NCBI GenBank assembly: GCA_001871075.1
Contig: MNUP01000105.1
Span: 1-8,181 of the forward strand
Length of the DNA stretch: 8,181 bases
From: Candidatus Desantisbacteria bacterium CG1_02_49_89
GTDB lineage: Bacteria; Desantisbacteria; UBA1551
Direction of reading: 5' to 3'
Under the pieces are notes generated by a model. It was not told where the DNA came from. It saw only the letters and a program-made list of their open reading frames with translations, and did no database searches. Positions 1-5,341 of this stretch are shown here, piece by piece; within the stretch, counting starts at the first letter, position 1, and every line of letters begins with the position of its first letter. The position numbers and the translations under genes are program-made.

Positions 1-111
1 GATTTTCTGCTCATCTTTTAACACAATAATCTTTTTGTTGGGGATAAGACACACGGTTACTTCTTGCTCCGGAAATCGACCTACCTTCCAGATTCTGCCT
101 TCGAGAGTACC
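1..111 (-). pseudogene. Possible transposase/integrase C-terminal remnant, running off the left edge
   Basis: The minus strand is open from 180 to the window edge. From about 111 to 1 it reads like real protein, including GRIWKVGRFPEQEVTVCL followed by IPNKKIIVLKDEQKI. No ATG precedes it, and the upstream part of the frame (121-165) is a hairpin repeat rather than coding sequence, so the segment appears 5'-truncated. The alternating hydrophobic and charged pattern resembles the small beta-barrel at the C-terminus of DDE transposases such as IS481 or IS21 types. That resemblance is from general pattern only; no catalytic residue is in view. It could equally be a chance open frame. Tandem 23-bp repeats lie just beyond it at 216-261, which would suit a decayed element end. 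Confidence 0.25.
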
Positions 112-120
112 CACCCCCCT

Positions 121-165
121 CACCCTACCCCTCTCCCTCGAGGGGAGAGGATAAAGGAGAGGGTG
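121..165. repeat. Two-arm hairpin repeat rich in CCCTCTCC
   Basis: CCTCTCCC (130-137) pairs with GGGAGAGG (143-150) around a 5-base loop, and outer arms CACCCT (121-126) and AGGGTG (160-165) also pair. This resembles the dispersed CCCTCTCCC..GGGAGAGGG palindromes common between genes in environmental bacterial genomes. There is no T-tract next to it, so it is probably a repetitive element rather than a terminator. Confidence 0.65.
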
Positions 166-215
166 ATTATTACCTGATTTTTAAACCAGCCAGCCTAAAT
201 CAATTTCCCCCAGAT

Positions 216-261
216 AGGTATACTTCTGATTGTTCCCCAGGTATACTTTTGATTATTTCCG
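216..261. repeat. Two tandem copies of a 23-bp repeat (AGGTATACTT...)
   Basis: Copy 1 occupies 216-238 and copy 2 occupies 239-261, directly abutting. Both begin AGGTATACTTYTGATT and differ at four positions. Subterminal tandem repeats of this size are known as transposase-binding sites at the ends of some insertion sequences (IS21 family). Given the possible transposase remnant at 1-111, an IS end is one reading. The gap 1-363 holds no gene I can call with confidence. Confidence 0.6.
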
Positions 262-267
262 CACAGT

Positions 268-300
268 AAAAAAGTAAAAACCGCCTAAAAAGGCGGTTTC
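268..300 (-). terminator. Rho-independent terminator after the HEAT-repeat gene
   Basis: On the minus strand, AAACCGCC (299-292) pairs with GGCGGTTT (285-278) across a 6-base loop. The stem is followed by a T-rich run (TTTTTACTTTTTT, ending near 268). It lies 64 bases past the stop codon of the gene at 364-1122, which is the expected position. On the plus strand the T-run is short, so the strong direction is minus. Confidence 0.88.
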
Positions 301-363
301 TTACCTAAAATAGATTTCGATGCCTCAACTATTAACAGGTCAGATCAATCCACTTCTACCTTT

Positions 364-1122
364 TTACCAGGGTCGCACCCATGTAGGTGTATATCTTTGT
401 TCGGCCATAAATCTAATAGAATTTAGTTCGCCATTTAAACATATCTTTTTCGGGCTTTGTGGCATCTTATCAATTCTTGCTTTAAGAAATGGTGCGGCAT
501 CCATTCCCATCTCTGTTAAATTACACCCGATTCCTTTTTTTATAATAGTTTCTACCGAAGAAATGCCTGGTCTAATCATTCCTGAATAGGTATCTGGATA
601 TTGGTCTACCAAATAATCTACCCTACCTTTTATAGTTGAAATACCTTTCAGATCCATCTCCCTTCTAATAAAATACATATAAGCATATATTCTTGGGTCA
701 TCATATTCTGCCAGAGATGAAGTCTCTGAAGTAGCCATATAATAAAAAAGTTTATATACTTCATCATCTTTCCAGTTTGATAGAAAGCGTACAGCATAGT
801 CCAAGATGTCACCAAACAAATTATCGTAACACATTATTTTGGTTTCTTCGCGTGGGCCGATTTCTATAGTCCCTTTAAGAATTTTTAATATTTCACTCCT
901 TGCTCTTTCGCCTCCGATTTGCGATAAAGCCAAAATTACTGATGCTTTTACGCCAGGAGGGGCTTCAGCTATTTGCATTGTGTAGGTTTCATCTTTATAT
1001 GCCTTTAAAAGAAAATCAATAGCTCTTGAGTCTTTTAATTCTCCCAGCCTGCGCACTGCTCCTGCCCTCGTCTCTTCCCCAGAATCATTCAAATATGAAA
1101 TCAATTGTTCAATACTATTCAT
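364..1122 (-). CDS. HEAT-repeat protein (probable mature part of a secreted protein)
   Basis: The 252-residue product has two clear HEAT-like helical repeats in its N-terminal third: residues 4-42 (SIEQLISYLNDSG..VRRLGELKDSRAIDFLLKAY) and about 57-84 (GVKASVILALSQIGG..ILKILKGT). After these come less regular helices (98-135) and a tail containing RFMAEQRYTPTW. HEAT repeats form protein-binding solenoids; no enzymatic motif is visible. The listed ATG follows directly on an in-frame TAG (1123-1125) that closes a signal-peptide ORF, so the native gene is probably 1248-364, one exported protein of about 294 residues interrupted by a nonsense codon. Translation could instead restart at TAGATG, with GGAAAG about ten bases upstream. 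The segment is clearly more AT-rich than its neighbours, suggesting a separate origin. A strong terminator follows the TAA stop. Confidence 0.8.
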   Translation of the reverse strand: MNSIEQLISYLNDSGEETRAGAVRRLGELKDSRAIDFLLKAYKDETYTMQIAEAPPGVKASVILALSQIGGERARSEILKILKGTIEIGPREETKIMCYDNLFGDILDYAVRFLSNWKDDEVYKLFYYMATSETSSLAEYDDPRIYAYMYFIRREMDLKGISTIKGRVDYLVDQYPDTYSGMIRPGISSVETIIKKGIGCNLTEMGMDAAPFLKARIDKMPQSPKKICLNGELNSIRFMAEQRYTPTWVRPW

Positions 1123-1248
1123 CTATTTGATACTTTCCGGTATATCTCTATCTAATTTGGGAAGATCTGATGCAAAAATACCTTGAAAAAGATTTACATT
1201 AACAGTTAAAATAAATGTTAAAAATATTATTTTATAAAATATTCTCAT
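1123..1248 (-). CDS. Signal-peptide ORF, 41 aa, in frame with the HEAT-repeat gene
   Basis: An ATG at 1248 with a good ribosome binding site (AAGGA at 1258-1262, eight bases upstream) opens a 41-codon frame. It begins MRIFYKIIFLTFILTVNVNL and ends in PESIK before TAG. The product has the form of a Sec signal peptide: basic residues at 2 and 6, a hydrophobic core at about 8-22, and a likely cleavage after GIFA (residue 31). The mature part would begin SDLPKLDRDIP. The TAG abuts the ATG of the HEAT-repeat frame with no shift, so the two almost certainly were one gene. As a stand-alone gene it would produce little beyond a signal peptide. A repairing substitution at the TAG (for example to CAG, Gln) would join them. 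Confidence 0.7.
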   Translation of the reverse strand: MRIFYKIIFLTFILTVNVNLFQGIFASDLPKLDRDIPESIK

Positions 1249-1336
1249 TTTATAATTCCTTATGAAAGAAACATGGTGTCTCTAGTTGTGAGTTCGACCT
1301 GATTCTTCTTTCAAATCCTCAAATTGGGCTTTTAAA

Positions 1337-1858
1337 TCAACCTACTTTAAAACCTATCCGTGGTTTTGGTTTTTCATTGAACGCCAGCATTTGACGGATG
1401 GCTTCAAAGATAGCCTGTATTTCTTTGTCGTGTTTGTCTACCCTGCTTTCAAGTTCCTTGAATTTATGGGCAAGGGCTATATTGGTAGAAACTAATCTTT
1501 TTATTTTAACGAATGCTCTCATTATGGCTATATTGACCTGGATAGCTCTTTCGCTGTTTAGGACGCTTGAAAGCATGGCAATGCCCTGCTCTGTAAAGGC
1601 ATAGGGCGGTCTCCTCAGCCCCATTTTGGCTGAGGAATTGGAAGTCGCAATTTGCGACCTCCAACTTTTCAATTCACCTTTGCTTAACTGAAACATAAAG
1701 TCCCCGGGAAACCTCCTGATGTTTCTTCTTACCTGTTCGTTCAGCCGTTTTGTCGGCACGCCGTATAGTTTGGCTAAAACGCTGTCAAGCATTACCTTCT
1801 GTCCGCGAATAAGGAGTATCTTGCTTTCGATAACTTCCTGGGGTACCATTGCCTTCAC
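1337..1858 (-). CDS. ORF6N-domain DNA-binding protein
   Basis: The 173-residue product matches the ORF6N family seen in phages and in bacterial accessory regions. The N-terminal domain covers about 8-66, with the typical stretch IRGQKVMLDSVLAKLYGV and the following RLNEQVRRNIRRFPGDFMFQ. The second hallmark, YAFTEQGIAMLSSVLNSERA, is at 86-105. A short predicted coiled coil follows (about 133-158, ELESRVDKHDKEIQ...). ORF6N proteins are small DNA-binding or regulatory proteins of mostly unknown target. The start is GTG at 1858, supported by GGAAGG at 1865-1870; the ATG three codons on is too far from that site. The gene lies 71 bases after the dehydrogenase and is probably independent cargo. The coding region holds two adjacent palindromes (1613-1664), and just past the stop a +1 frame continues with coding-like sequence to 1282. 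Confidence 0.88.
   Translation of the reverse strand: MKAMVPQEVIESKILLIRGQKVMLDSVLAKLYGVPTKRLNEQVRRNIRRFPGDFMFQLSKGELKSWRSQIATSNSSAKMGLRRPPYAFTEQGIAMLSSVLNSERAIQVNIAIMRAFVKIKRLVSTNIALAHKFKELESRVDKHDKEIQAIFEAIRQMLAFNEKPKPRIGFKVG
1613..1664. repeat. Two adjacent palindromes inside the ORF6N gene
   Basis: CCTCAGCC (1613-1620) pairs with GGCTGAGG (1628-1635). Three bases on, 1638-1650 pairs with 1652-1664 at 12 of 13 positions around a single central base; its core is GTCGCAA-T-TTGCGAC. Together they encode residues about 65-82, between the two conserved blocks of the ORF6N protein. They could be an inserted palindromic element, an operator or an RNA structure. Confidence 0.6.
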
Positions 1859-1929
1859 TGTCTACCTTCCTTTCAATTGCTTATTTCTCTTTTTAGTTGC
1901 TATAAACTATATGCTATACGCCATAAGCG

Positions 1930-3081
1930 CTATTGTATTTTTACGGCCTCCCCTTCCCTTGCTGATATCTGCGCAGCTTCCAGCACTTCCTGGACTTTCA
2001 TACCATCAAATAGGTCGGGTGAGCAGGGCTTGTTTGTTATGATATTTTTTACAAAAGCGGCAACCGCAGCTATGTTATATCTCATCCAACCGATCTCAAC
2101 TTTTGCTCCCGGGAACGTGGAATCCGCGTAATGCTGGACTGTTTGCAGTTTTTTGAAACCCCGCATACCCCCTATCGGCTCTGAGCTGTCGCGCGTGTCA
2201 TAAACATTAAGCCAGTTCGGCTCCATCATATTGAAAGCGATAGCGCCCTTGCTGCCGTGTATCTCAAACTTCATATCATTGCACGCCCCTGTAGCAAGGC
2301 GTGAAGCTTCAAGGGTCCCAACCGCCCCGTTCTTCATTTTCACCTGCATTAATGCAATGTCGTCTACGTTTACGGTTCCCATTTTTGTTTTTACTTGTAA
2401 GCTTGTAAGCTTGTCAGCTTGTTTCACCGGTCTTTTCTTTATCATCGTCTCACACACTGCCCTGACTTCTTTATAATCTCCGACGAGAAACCTCATCATA
2501 TCAATTATGTGCGAGCCCAGGTCAAACAAAGCCCCGCCCCCGCTCCTTTTCTTCTGCGTGCGCCACGTAATGGAACGGTTGGGATCAATATAGCCGGAAT
2601 GCAGATAAACAGCCCTGAACTGGAATATATCTCCGAGGAAACCTTCGTTTATAAGCTGCTTTGCCCGCATAATAGCAGGTATGAAACGGTATTCAAAAGC
2701 CATCTGGTGTTTTATCTTTGATCTTGCGGCTGCTTCCGCGATCTCTTTTGCTTCCCGCAGGTTCATAGCAAGCGGTTTCTCGCAATAAACGTGCTTTCCC
2801 GCTTTTATCGCGCTGAGCACGATCTCTTTATGCGTATCATTCGGGGTGCAGCAATGTATGATCCCGATATCTTTTCTTTTAATGATATCGCGAAAATCCG
2901 TTGTCCCGAACTCAAAACCGAGTTTCTTCGCTTTCGCGAGCGTCTCTTCCCTGCTCGTGCATACCCCGGTTAGCTTTATCTCAACCGGAATATCATAATA
3001 ATAAGGAATGTTAACGTAGGAAAGCGCGTGGACCTTTCCGATAAATCCACAACCGATTATTCCTACACGTAGTTCTTTCAT
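1930..3081 (-). CDS. Gfo/Idh/MocA family NAD(P)-dependent oxidoreductase
   Basis: The 383-residue product is a complete member of the Gfo/Idh/MocA family, cytoplasmic enzymes that oxidise or reduce sugars, inositols and related polyols with NAD(P). The Rossmann motif is GIIGCGFIG (residues 7-15). The catalytic-lysine motif EKP is at 101-103. The C-terminal domain carries GGGALFDLGSHIID (181-194), containing the family's conserved Asp187 and His191. The start has an excellent ribosome binding site, AAAAGG five bases before the ATG. The substrate cannot be read from sequence. It lies 149 bases downstream of a URO-D-fold gene, repeating the URO-D/Gfo-Idh pairing seen at 5342-7928. One oddity is a variable loop (about residues 219-230, KQADKLTSLQVK) encoded by a perfect or near-perfect 8-bp tandem repeat. 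It ends in a genuine TAG: read-through would add only a few residues before another TAG. Confidence 0.93.
   Translation of the reverse strand: MKELRVGIIGCGFIGKVHALSYVNIPYYYDIPVEIKLTGVCTSREETLAKAKKLGFEFGTTDFRDIIKRKDIGIIHCCTPNDTHKEIVLSAIKAGKHVYCEKPLAMNLREAKEIAEAAARSKIKHQMAFEYRFIPAIMRAKQLINEGFLGDIFQFRAVYLHSGYIDPNRSITWRTQKKRSGGGALFDLGSHIIDMMRFLVGDYKEVRAVCETMIKKRPVKQADKLTSLQVKTKMGTVNVDDIALMQVKMKNGAVGTLEASRLATGACNDMKFEIHGSKGAIAFNMMEPNWLNVYDTRDSSEPIGGMRGFKKLQTVQHYADSTFPGAKVEIGWMRYNIAAVAAFVKNIITNKPCSPDLFDGMKVQEVLEAAQISAREGEAVKIQ
2393..2423. repeat. 8-bp tandem repeat within the dehydrogenase coding sequence
   Basis: ACTTGTA (2393-2399) is followed by AGCTTGTA (2400-2407), AGCTTGTC (2408-2415) and AGCTTGTT (2416-2423). 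The period is eight, not a multiple of three, so successive copies are translated in different frames. A change of one copy would shift the reading frame. Confidence 0.85.
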
Positions 3082-3092
3082 TTTTTCCTTTT

Positions 3093-3178
3093 GATTACAG
3101 TGATTTTAAAAGAGATTACAGTGATTATTGAAAGTTCACAAATGAATTTCTCTGTGTCTCTGTGCCTCTGTGGTGATT
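3093..3178. repeat. Intergenic short repeats upstream of the dehydrogenase
   Basis: GATTACAGTGATT occurs at 3093-3105 and again at 3114-3126. After it, TCTCTGTG is repeated with period eight at 3149-3156, 3157-3164 and, with one change, 3165-3172. A related GTGATTAC plus CACAGAG block is found at 7937-7977, upstream of the URO-D-fold gene. Nothing here looks coding. Confidence 0.8.
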
Positions 3179-3199
3179 CTTTATTTTCTTAATCTTGCG

Positions 3200-3227
3200 T
3201 TACACGTAACACGTGACACGTTACACG
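3200..3227. repeat. 7-bp tandem repeat, four units (TTACACG)
   Basis: TTACACG, TAACACG, TGACACG and TTACACG follow one another without spacing, four bases before the stop codon of the URO-D-fold gene (the gene reads on the minus strand and ends at 3231). Confidence 0.85.
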
Positions 3228-3230
3228 GAT

Positions 3231-3512
3231 TCACTTGCGGCCATGTTCCCGATAATACTTCAGCCCTTCGACAAACGTAAGTATATTTTCTCTATTCGTT
3301 CCGGGAGTGATCGAGCTGGAACCCCCGAGGAACAGCCCTGTTTTTGGGCCGTTCTCCACCAGCCATTTCATTTCGGCGCGGACTTTGTCAGGCGTCCCGA
3401 ACGGAAGCGTTGTAGTCACGGAAACCCCGGCTATTATCAACATTGAATCCCCGTCCTTCGCTTTCATCCTGCATATTTTCTCGTAATCCATCCCAGCTTC
3501 ATACTGAAATCC
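3231..3512 (-). pseudogene. URO-D-fold protein, C-terminal part downstream of the in-frame TAG
   Basis: This segment continues the frame of 3513-4352 without any shift. It encodes GFQYEAG, then from the ATG at 3491 an 86-residue stretch: MDYEKICRMKAKDGDSMLI, GVSVTTTLPFGTPDKV, and GLFLGGSSSITPG..NRENILTFVEGL. These are the last strands and helices expected of the URO-D TIM barrel, including the glycine-rich GGSSS loop and the final xxPxxxxEN-type segment. The ATG at 3491 has no convincing ribosome binding site, so I do not read it as a separate gene. Joined to the upstream part it gives a normal-length protein of 373 residues. Whether the C-terminus is made at all depends on read-through, suppression or a sequencing error at 3513-3515. 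Confidence 0.8.
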
Positions 3513-4352
3513 CTAGAAACCCTTAAGCCCGGCGTCCAGCAGCATCGATATCATTGCCATCAGGTTGCCGTCGCAGTGCCATATAACATTCATACCGGGT
3601 ATGCTGACAACCGGGCGCATGGCCCGCTTGAAATGCGGGAACCAGATCTTTTCCAGACTTTTGATATCTACGAGCGTGCCACGGGAGTCTGTCATATCGT
3701 GGTCTGACCTGCATAAAAGCGGCATTTCCTCTTCGATAATCGCCTTTGCCGCTGCCCTGTTATGCATTTCCGCGTAGTCCGCCTGCAGCTTGAAATCTTT
3801 TTCCATTATTTCCGGGTAAAGCGCGTATGCAGTGAAATAATTGACGTACCCGTACCAACCGTACCGGAAAACCGGGAAAAGCACGAAGCCATAAGGAACT
3901 TTCAGGATCGAACTGCCTATTCTTTCCTGGATTGCCTTTTCACTGCTGATTATTTCTTTTGCTGTTTTTTCCTCATCGAATGTTTCTTTTGCTTTTTCCA
4001 ACTGGGGAAAAGCTATCTTTTCCAGGTGCTCAATAACCGCTTCCGGTGAATCAATAACCATTCCGTCCAGCACGATCTTTTCCGCGCCTGTTGTCGCGCC
4101 TTTCTGCGTCCCGGATTCAAAACCATCTCTCCTCATACTCAGCGGATTTTCCGGAATGAACTGGTCTATGAAATCAACTCCCGCGTTTTTCTGCGCCTTA
4201 AGGTACGTGCCGACCGGATCTTTGAGGTATGTCCCCGGCTTCTCGCCGGCAAGCTCATCAAGGATATCAAAATCCATGGTGTGGACTATCCACGTCGGAA
4301 TGCCCTTTACTTTCTTCCTTGCAATAGTATCCAGTACCGCCTCAAAACTCAT
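3513..4352 (-). CDS. URO-D-fold (uroporphyrinogen decarboxylase / methyltransferase-like) protein, N-terminal part, interrupted by TAG
   Basis: The frame opens at ATG 4352 (AGG six bases upstream, a modest site) and runs 279 residues to TAG at 3513-3515. It resembles the URO-D superfamily, which includes uroporphyrinogen decarboxylase and the cobalamin or CoM methyltransferases (MtaA/CmuA types). Visible features are the N-terminal helix MSFEAVLDTIARKKVKGIPT and IPGMNVIWHCDGNLMAMI (about 252-268), where His259-Cys260 occupies the position of the barrel-strand histidine and metal-ligand region of the methyltransferase branch. The usual uroporphyrin-binding motifs are not evident, so heme synthesis is unlikely. 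The stop falls in LKGF*GFQYE, in the middle of a conserved barrel segment. The product as listed would lack the last quarter of the barrel and probably not fold. The substrate is unknown. It is followed by a Gfo/Idh dehydrogenase. Confidence 0.82.
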   Translation of the reverse strand: MSFEAVLDTIARKKVKGIPTWIVHTMDFDILDELAGEKPGTYLKDPVGTYLKAQKNAGVDFIDQFIPENPLSMRRDGFESGTQKGATTGAEKIVLDGMVIDSPEAVIEHLEKIAFPQLEKAKETFDEEKTAKEIISSEKAIQERIGSSILKVPYGFVLFPVFRYGWYGYVNYFTAYALYPEIMEKDFKLQADYAEMHNRAAAKAIIEEEMPLLCRSDHDMTDSRGTLVDIKSLEKIWFPHFKRAMRPVVSIPGMNVIWHCDGNLMAMISMLLDAGLKGF

Positions 4353-4408
4353 ATAAACCTACATTCAGGCAAAAAATATTTGTCACTGAAGCCACTGAAT
4401 CCACTGTC

Positions 4409-4456
4409 CGCCCGTCTTTCAGCGGGCGAGACCTCGCCCCGATAGACATCGGGGCG
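4409..4456. repeat. Double-hairpin element (copy with long second stem)
   Basis: The first hairpin is CGCCCG (4409-4414) with CGGGCG (4423-4428). The second is a perfect 9-bp stem, CGCCCCGAT (4435-4443) with ATCGGGGCG (4448-4456) and loop AGAC. It is followed by GGCGGGAGACTACC (4453-4466), which recurs in inverse orientation at 6766-6779 beside another double hairpin. Confidence 0.75.
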
Positions 4457-4474
4457 GGAGACTACCTTTGAAGT

Positions 4475-4522
4475 GTAACTCAAACCTTTAGGTTTGATAT
4501 CAGGGCTAAAGCCCTGAGTTAC
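4475..4522. repeat. Three-way-junction palindrome
   Basis: Outer arms GTAACT (4475-4480) and AGTTAC (4517-4522) enclose two perfect inverted repeats placed almost back to back: CAAACCT / AGGTTTG (4481-4487 and 4490-4496) and CAGGGCT / AGCCCTG (4501-4507 and 4510-4516). Five bases separate them. As RNA or extruded DNA this would fold as a cloverleaf-like junction. It lacks the T-run of a terminator on either strand. Confidence 0.75.
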
Positions 4523-4622
4523 CCCGAAGGGATCCCTTTGGAACAACAAAATTCCTTGTAGTTGCGTTGACACGTTGATACGCTTTTCCTGCTGGCCACT
4601 GACCACTCACTACTGGCCACTT

Positions 4623-5171
4623 TTATAAATAATTCTCCCAGTTCATCCTGAAATACCTGAAAATATCCATCCACCTCTGGTACTGGTTATCATCTATGAT
4701 AGTGGGAACAAAACCAAGGTTAAGGTAAGTCTTTATGGCGGGAAGCCTGTCATCGTCGGTCTGCAGGACAGCGTTCTTGAACCCGTGATCTTTCATGTAA
4801 TGCAGGGTTCTGAGGGTAAGCGCGTATCCCAGTTTCCTGCCCGCGTGTTCAGGCAGGACCCCGACGTAATGGACTATCCCTGTGACTTTTTCTTCGGGCT
4901 CTTTTACCCAGGCAGTCGCTGTGCCTGCGGGAATGCCGCCGCAAACAACAAAAAACATCCTGTCCGGGCTGAACACAGGAAATTGCAAGAACGAGGTATT
5001 GAACAGGTCCGCGTTCCACCCCGGGCCAATAGTCCTGTTTATGATATCGCACCAGGCTTCTCCATCCCCTTCCTTATAAGTTCTGATGGAGTATCCCTGC
5101 GGCAGGACAATTGCTGGCAGATCTTCAAGGTTATTGCGCTTCATTACAAGCTGGGGTTGTTTTCTCTCCAT
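4623..5171 (-). CDS. GNAT family N-acetyltransferase
   Basis: The 182-residue product is a GNAT-fold acetyltransferase, transferring an acetyl group from acetyl-CoA to an amine of unknown identity. The acetyl-CoA-binding motif A is VGVLPEHAGRKLGYALT (103-119), with R112-x-x-G115-x-A117 matching the R/QxxGxG/A signature. Motif B is AIKTYLNLGFVPT (145-157), with the usual Tyr and Gly-Phe. The N-terminal 20 residues precede the domain, which starts near GYSIRTYKEGD; the ATG at 5171 has AAGGTG at 5177-5182, six bases upstream, and is preferred to the internal Met10. The TAA stop is 270 bases from the next gene. It lies between the two URO-D/Gfo-Idh pairs, so an amino-sugar or amine acceptor in the same pathway is conceivable, but nothing in the sequence fixes it. 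Confidence 0.88.
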   Translation of the reverse strand: MERKQPQLVMKRNNLEDLPAIVLPQGYSIRTYKEGDGEAWCDIINRTIGPGWNADLFNTSFLQFPVFSPDRMFFVVCGGIPAGTATAWVKEPEEKVTGIVHYVGVLPEHAGRKLGYALTLRTLHYMKDHGFKNAVLQTDDDRLPAIKTYLNLGFVPTIIDDNQYQRWMDIFRYFRMNWENYL

Positions 5172-5210
5172 ATGGACACCTTATAAGGTCAAAACTCAAA
5201 GGTTAAAAGT

Positions 5211-5244
5211 CCCGCCTCATCGGCGGGTCGCCGTAGGGGCGACC
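5211..5244. repeat. Double-hairpin element after the GH109-like gene
   Basis: CCCGCC (5211-5216) pairs with GGCGGG (5222-5227), and GGTCGCC (5226-5232) pairs with GGCGACC (5238-5244). The two stems share two bases. On the minus strand the CCCGCC/GGCGGG stem is followed by ACTTTT, so it could act as a weak terminator for the gene ending at 5342. The same arrangement recurs at 6774-6805. Confidence 0.75.
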
Positions 5245-5303
5245 GAGGTTCAAGGAAATTAACTTTATTTTAAGTTCTCTTAAGTTCCCTGTGAAAAATC
5301 TTA

Positions 5304-5337
5304 TTTCGTGCTTTCGTGACACTTTCGTGTTTTCGTG
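5304..5337. repeat. TTTCGTG repeat, four copies
   Basis: TTTCGTG occurs at 5304-5310, 5312-5318, 5323-5329 and 5331-5337, just beyond the stop of the gene at 5342. A related ATTCGTG repeat is present at about 6651-6667 and 6709-6727. Confidence 0.8.
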
Positions 5338-5341
5338 GAAA

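Larger units (their letters stand above)
4353..4622. repeat. Repeat-packed gap: 9-bp and 8-bp tandem units, several hairpins
   Basis: This 270-base gap holds CACTGAAGC / CACTGAATC / CACTGTCCG (period nine, 4384-4410), CGTTGACA / CGTTGATA (period eight, 4565-4580), and CTGGCCACT at both 4592-4600 and 4613-4621. Between them lie four perfect hairpins and one near-palindrome (4524-4541). An open frame across the region on the minus strand is made of these repeats and shows no protein-like features. Confidence 0.75.

Noticed and set aside
320-589. 89-codon plus-strand open frame
   Set aside because: It is antisense to the HEAT-repeat gene and has no ribosome binding site or domain.
1930-1932. 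TAG as a sense codon at the end of the dehydrogenase
   Set aside because: Read-through would add nine residues before a further TAG and then a TGA, with no family resemblance; the protein is already full length.
3093-3227. CRISPR array
   Set aside because: The repeats are only 7-13 bases long, without unique spacers of constant length.
3231-3491. An independent 86-residue gene
   Set aside because: It is the C-terminal end of the URO-D-fold gene in the same frame, with no convincing ribosome binding site of its own.
4435-4456. Intrinsic terminator
   Set aside because: The stem is strong, but no T-run follows on either strand.
4349-4606. 85-codon open frame on the minus strand between the acetyltransferase and the URO-D-fold gene
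   Set aside because: It is made of the hairpins and tandem repeats of the gap, overlaps the start of the next gene, and has no protein-like features.
4785-5186. 133-codon plus-strand open frame
   Set aside because: It is antisense to the acetyltransferase, whose motifs and ribosome binding site are clear; the translation has no recognisable feature.
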